Positions 61,014-64,000 of a DNA stretch of 64,000 nucleotides are shown piece after piece. The stretch comes from Treponema primitia ZAS-2 (lineage in GTDB: Bacteria; Spirochaetota; Spirochaetia; Treponematales; Breznakiellaceae), in contig NC_015578.1 of the NCBI RefSeq assembly GCF_000214375.1, forward strand, positions 558,001 through 622,000, read 5' to 3'. The notes beneath the pieces were generated by a model. That model was given only the letters and a program-made list of their open reading frames with translations. It was not told where the DNA came from and did not search any database. Both the position numbers and the translations under genes were made by a program. Position 1 is the first letter of the stretch. Every line of letters starts with the position of its first letter.

Positions 61014-61784
61014 TTAAATTCCCAGATCTTGAACAATTTTATTAATATGTTCCCGCATCATGGGGGAACGTTCGTAAAGCGCTGCCCCCTGCCGTTCTGC
61101 GGACACCACCTCATTATCCAGGGGAAGAAAACCGGCAAAGGTGAATTCGGGCATCTCATCTTTCAGAAATTGTATGTCCTCCGGGGAACGTATCTTGTTT
61201 CCCAGGGCGTAGCCATGCTGTACACCTAAATCCAGGGACATCTTCAGGATTTCTTTCGCAGCTTTAATGCTCCGGGTTCCCGGTTCCACCACCAGAAACA
61301 TTGCGTCCACCCCCTTGGCGGTTCCCCGGCCCATATGTTCCGTCCCGGCCACCATGTCCATGATGACCGTTTCCTTTTCCTTTAAAATGAGGTGGGTCAC
61401 CAGAGCCTTGAGCATGGCGTTCTCCGCGCAGGCGCAGCCTTGATCTGCCCCCCGGACTGCGCCCATCATAAGAAAGCTGATGTTTTTTATCCGCCGGGAA
61501 AATTTTTCCGGAATATCCTTTACCCGGGGGTTGGTCTTAAAGAAGGAGCCGTACTCGCCGCTTTTAGCCCCGGTCCTTTCCTCAAGGAGATCCCGCATAT
61601 CAATAATGGGCCGTATCTCGGCGATTTCCTCTGGGGAAAAACCGAGGGCCTCTCCCAGAGTAGGGTTTACATCCGCATCAATGGCATAGACTTCCCGGCC
61701 CTGCTCGGCAAGGCAGTAGGTCAAAAGGGCAGTAAAGGTGGTTTTGCCCACCCCGCCTTTGCCGCATACCGCAATTTTTTTCAT
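61014..61784 (-). CDS. cooC: CO dehydrogenase maturation ATPase CooC
   Basis: The 256-aa MinD/NifH-type P-loop ATPase helps insert nickel into the C-cluster of CO dehydrogenase. It shows the deviant Walker A GKGGVGKTT (about 8-16), YAIDADVNPTLGEALG, a CxC metal site in GCACAENA (about 118), and MDMVAGTEHMGRGT. AGGAGG is about 12 nt before the ATG. It follows the NicO gene by 16 bp and precedes the binding-protein gene by 45 bp. This implies the organism makes a nickel CODH, whose genes lie outside the window. Confidence 0.93.
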   Translation of the reverse strand: MKKIAVCGKGGVGKTTFTALLTYCLAEQGREVYAIDADVNPTLGEALGFSPEEIAEIRPIIDMRDLLEERTGAKSGEYGSFFKTNPRVKDIPEKFSRRIKNISFLMMGAVRGADQGCACAENAMLKALVTHLILKEKETVIMDMVAGTEHMGRGTAKGVDAMFLVVEPGTRSIKAAKEILKMSLDLGVQHGYALGNKIRSPEDIQFLKDEMPEFTFAGFLPLDNEVVSAERQGAALYERSPMMREHINKIVQDLGI

Positions 61785-61800
61785 GTCCTGTTTTTTCCTC

Positions 61801-63621
61801 CTATATAAATGAAGTCTTAATCATCAAAACGCCTAAGGCGCTTATAAACAGTGAACTGAAATAGGGAAGGCTTTGGAGAACCAGGGCAAAACGCCGTTGG
61901 CCCGCCAGGAGCCGCTTGGTCAAAACAATGGCCATTCCCACAAGGATAAGGGCGAAGGCAAGGCCCAGGCTGAAGAGGAAGATGATCCCCATGCCCATGC
62001 CCACCTTGCCCGCAGCGGTGGCTACCAGGAGTACCGCCAGGGCATCCGGGCAGGGGATGATCCCCCCGGTGATGCCCAGGGAGATCACCCTTCCCCAGGA
62101 AAGCTGGGTTTTCGGCATGGTAATCGCCCCCCGGGAAGCGTAGTTGCGGACCGCGCTGAAAAGAAGTTCCCGGGGCTCCTGGACAACGGCGTCGCTTTTT
62201 TGGATGAAAGTTTTTTCGCCGAGCTTTCCTATATATTTGATAGTTCTCTCCGACTGGGCCACCACCGCATCCACTGCTCCGGTTTTTATGGCCATTCTGA
62301 AAAACTCAGAACGCTGCCGTTCCTGGATAGCCCCGGGAAGCCTGACATGGGCGGAGCAGCCCGGAGAGCAGAGGGTAAAATTTTCCGCCCCCGCAGCCTT
62401 AAGGGATTCCTGAAGCTCACTGTCATCCTGGGCAATCATGAGGGCCTCATTCGCCTCCGCCGCCTGTCCGTCAATCAGAATATTCACCGTATCCCGTTCC
62501 AGTATCCTGAGGTTGGGGAGCAGGTGCGCATGATCCGTCTCCTTTCCCAGGATCCTTCTGATAAAGCTCCGTATGCCTATACCAATGATGAAAATACCGC
62601 AAGCCACGCTTAAGACCGGGACAAACTCCCCGGGTAGAAAAACTTTGGCCGCCGTGGAGGCCAGGAGGCCGAAGCCGTAGATACTTATGGTGTGGGTCAG
62701 GGTAAGGACTATACCCAAGCAGAAGGCGTGCAGCACCGTTCCCTGGTTGGCGATCAGGAAGGCCCCCACCAGGGCCTTGCCATGGCCGGGGGTAAAGGCG
62801 TGGAGGAAGCCTACACCCAGGGCGAGGATCAAAAGCAGCACAGGAATCCTACGGGATCCCGTGCCCCGGATAAAGTCCATGATCCCGGAACGTTCAAATC
62901 CGCTGCGGATAAATTCCCTGATGGCGGCTGTGGATAGGGGGGGCTTCTTTTTTTCAGGGGCCGCGGAGATCGGGAGCAAAGCCGCCGCCCTAGTCCGTTC
63001 AGCAGCCATGGCCGCCGCAAGGGCCGGGTCCAGGGCATACTGCAGCTCAAGTACGTCCTGAAGGAATTCATGCCGCTTTTCGCTCAGGAAAGCTATTTCT
63101 TCCGGGGCATTGTTTACGAGGCTTAAGGAATATACCGCGATTTCCGGGTAAAAAGAAAATTCATAACGCAAATTGCAACGAAGGTATCCGCCCTGATCCA
63201 TTTCTGCTTCCGTGGTTTCTGCCCTGCCTTTTTTAGTAACTAGTGCATATTCCAGGATTATGGTAGAAACTCCGGCGGCGAAATAATCCCATTCAGAGGC
63301 GGTGAAATTTTCAAATGACAGTTTTTCTGTCTTGCCGTCAAAGTCAACCTTCAGGGTTTTCAAAAAAAATTCAGAAAACGCCAGGATATCCTTTTCTTCA
63401 AAAATTTTGTTTTTATCAGGATCCAGAGTTTTTAGAAAGGCTGTACTGAACAGAACCCCGGATGAAATATCAAATTTAAAGTTGACAGTATCCTTGTTTA
63501 CTTCGACCGTGGTTTTTACGGCGATCTCGTCGGCAATGTGCGCAAACAGGGGGAGGGGAAAGGAAATAAACAGCAGCCCAAGAAGGGCCGCAAGTTTTGC
63601 CGAGGGGATCATTTTGTTCAT
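61801..63621 (-). CDS. NicO-family nickel/cobalt transporter with exported N-terminal domain and large loop insertion
   Basis: The 606-aa protein has a signal peptide (about 1-27), a beta-rich extracytoplasmic domain (about 28-215, DUF1007-like), then the NicO helices. The HAFTPGHGKALVGAF metal-site motif lies near 275 and GGIIPCPDALAVLL near 510. Between the helix groups there is an insertion of about 150 aa (from KETDHAHLLPN to AVVQEP) with CSPGCSAH and a long helical part, not usual for the family. It overlaps the upstream ATPase gene by 4 bp and is followed by cooC, so nickel supply for CODH is the likely role. Confidence 0.85.
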   Translation of the reverse strand: MNKMIPSAKLAALLGLLFISFPLPLFAHIADEIAVKTTVEVNKDTVNFKFDISSGVLFSTAFLKTLDPDKNKIFEEKDILAFSEFFLKTLKVDFDGKTEKLSFENFTASEWDYFAAGVSTIILEYALVTKKGRAETTEAEMDQGGYLRCNLRYEFSFYPEIAVYSLSLVNNAPEEIAFLSEKRHEFLQDVLELQYALDPALAAAMAAERTRAAALLPISAAPEKKKPPLSTAAIREFIRSGFERSGIMDFIRGTGSRRIPVLLLILALGVGFLHAFTPGHGKALVGAFLIANQGTVLHAFCLGIVLTLTHTISIYGFGLLASTAAKVFLPGEFVPVLSVACGIFIIGIGIRSFIRRILGKETDHAHLLPNLRILERDTVNILIDGQAAEANEALMIAQDDSELQESLKAAGAENFTLCSPGCSAHVRLPGAIQERQRSEFFRMAIKTGAVDAVVAQSERTIKYIGKLGEKTFIQKSDAVVQEPRELLFSAVRNYASRGAITMPKTQLSWGRVISLGITGGIIPCPDALAVLLVATAAGKVGMGMGIIFLFSLGLAFALILVGMAIVLTKRLLAGQRRFALVLQSLPYFSSLFISALGVLMIKTSFI

Positions 63622-64000
63622 ACAGTCAGGGCATAACCCGAATCATCCGGTGCAGCCGCAGGAAGCGTCGGGGTCTCCACAGCGGAGATCAATTCTCTGG
63701 TATACCCATGGACGGGATGATGGATTAACTTGTGGGCGTCCGCCTCTTCCACCACCGCCCCTTCATGCATCACCATCAGGCGGTCGCAGAAATGGTAGGC
63801 CAGGGAAAGGTCGTGGGTAATGAAGATGTACCCCATATTGTAACGGCTCCGCAGCTCTTCCATGAGCTTTAACAGTTCCTTGCGCAGGGAAGCGTCCAGC
63901 ATGGAGCTGGGTTCATCGGCTATGATGTACCGGGGTTTGGCCACCACTGCCCGGGCAAAGGAGAGACGCTGCCGCTGTCCTCCGGAAAGCTCATTTGGGG
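63618..64000 (-). CDS. ABC transporter ATPase (DppF/NikE type), N-terminus outside window
   Basis: The last 127 or so codons of an ATPase subunit run off the right edge. The signature motif LSGGQRQRLSFARA lies at the very edge, followed by Walker B IIADEPSSMLDAS, the H-loop ITHDLSLAY and the family-typical C-terminus HPVHGYTRELI. It belongs to the oligopeptide/nickel importer class. Its stop overlaps the NicO start (ATGA), so translation is coupled, and it probably energises import of the compound bound by the lipoprotein at 59322-60968. Confidence 0.88.
   Translation of the reverse strand, partial: PNELSGGQRQRLSFARAVVAKPRYIIADEPSSMLDASLRKELLKLMEELRSRYNMGYIFITHDLSLAYHFCDRLMVMHEGAVVEEADAHKLIHHPVHGYTRELISAVETPTLPAAAPDDSGYALTV

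Noticed and set aside
1-64000. tRNA, rRNA and known riboswitch classes
   Set aside because: None was recognised by eye; a covariance-model scan would be needed to exclude them fully.

Overview
The window looks like a chromosomal segment of a termite-gut-type spirochaete (Treponema, most like the H2/CO2-acetogenic T. primitia group). This is inferred from gene content: a trimeric [FeFe]-hydrogenase, CooC plus nickel uptake (CO dehydrogenase maturation), a 2-hydroxyacyl-CoA dehydratase activase-like protein, CHASE2 adenylate cyclases, a giant repeat-rich lipoprotein and DUF3798-type binding proteins. No rRNA, tRNA or CRISPR array was recognised. The species is a guess; no taxonomic marker gene was compared.

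Layout. 1-9.1 kb: end of a giant activase-like protein, cbiA, a zinc alcohol dehydrogenase, then patatin-cysE-fructokinase and a UDG-fold protein. 9.1-15.7 kb: a large inverted repeat, a TPR protein, the hndACD hydrogenase operon behind a consensus promoter, slyD and a small exported protein. 15.7-24 kb: a CHASE2 adenylate cyclase, an orphan response regulator bracketed by two matching paired-repeat promoters, a short terminator-bounded unit with a 33-codon ORF, and a 1328-aa lipoprotein built from 93-aa repeats plus a beta-helix. 24-25 kb: an AT-rich AbrB/PIN toxin-antitoxin pair with a MazF/PemK tail relic. 25-32 kb: a complete ABC importer of nucleoside/sugar type with two tandem DUF3798 binding proteins. 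32-36 kb: trpS, a propeller-like lipoprotein and an AAA/DUF4143 ATPase. 36-44 kb: MATE transporter and a LysR-UroD-nucleotidase-GPH symporter-UroD island. 43.9-47.2 kb: Lrp-type regulator, alanine dehydrogenase and Na+/alanine symporter. 47-51 kb: Na/Pi transporter, metallo-beta-lactamase-fold hydrolase and a membrane protein. 51-53.3 kb: a cluster of small toxin-antitoxin genes and broken genes. 53.6-58.3 kb: DbpA-type RNA-binding protein, UPF0158-GNAT fusion, phosphofructokinase, a frameshifted NlpC/P60 protein with poly-G tracts, and an ORF6N protein. 58.4-64 kb: a stand-alone H-cluster protein facing a nickel-transport/cooC operon that runs off the window.

How the genes work together. hndACD, the sensory-looking H-cluster protein and the Ni/CooC operon fit an H2-consuming acetogenic metabolism, although the CODH and acetyl-CoA synthase genes are not here. 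Lrp-ald-agcS forms an alanine uptake and deamination module. The UroD island looks like a dedicated uptake and processing pathway for an unknown substrate.

Most noteworthy. (1) Several genes lack a Shine-Dalgarno and have a good -35/-10 whose -10 ends only 5-11 nt before the start codon, predicting leaderless or nearly leaderless mRNAs. (2) Two promoters flanking the response regulator share an identical architecture of 8-bp direct repeats at 20-bp pitch, 35 bp before the -10. (3) A poly-G tract sits exactly at the frame break of the NlpC/P60 gene. (4) A lone H-cluster protein has sensory-type substitutions. (5) Several toxin-antitoxin relics are too small or too broken for ordinary gene calling. 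All family assignments come from reading the sequence; no database search was run.
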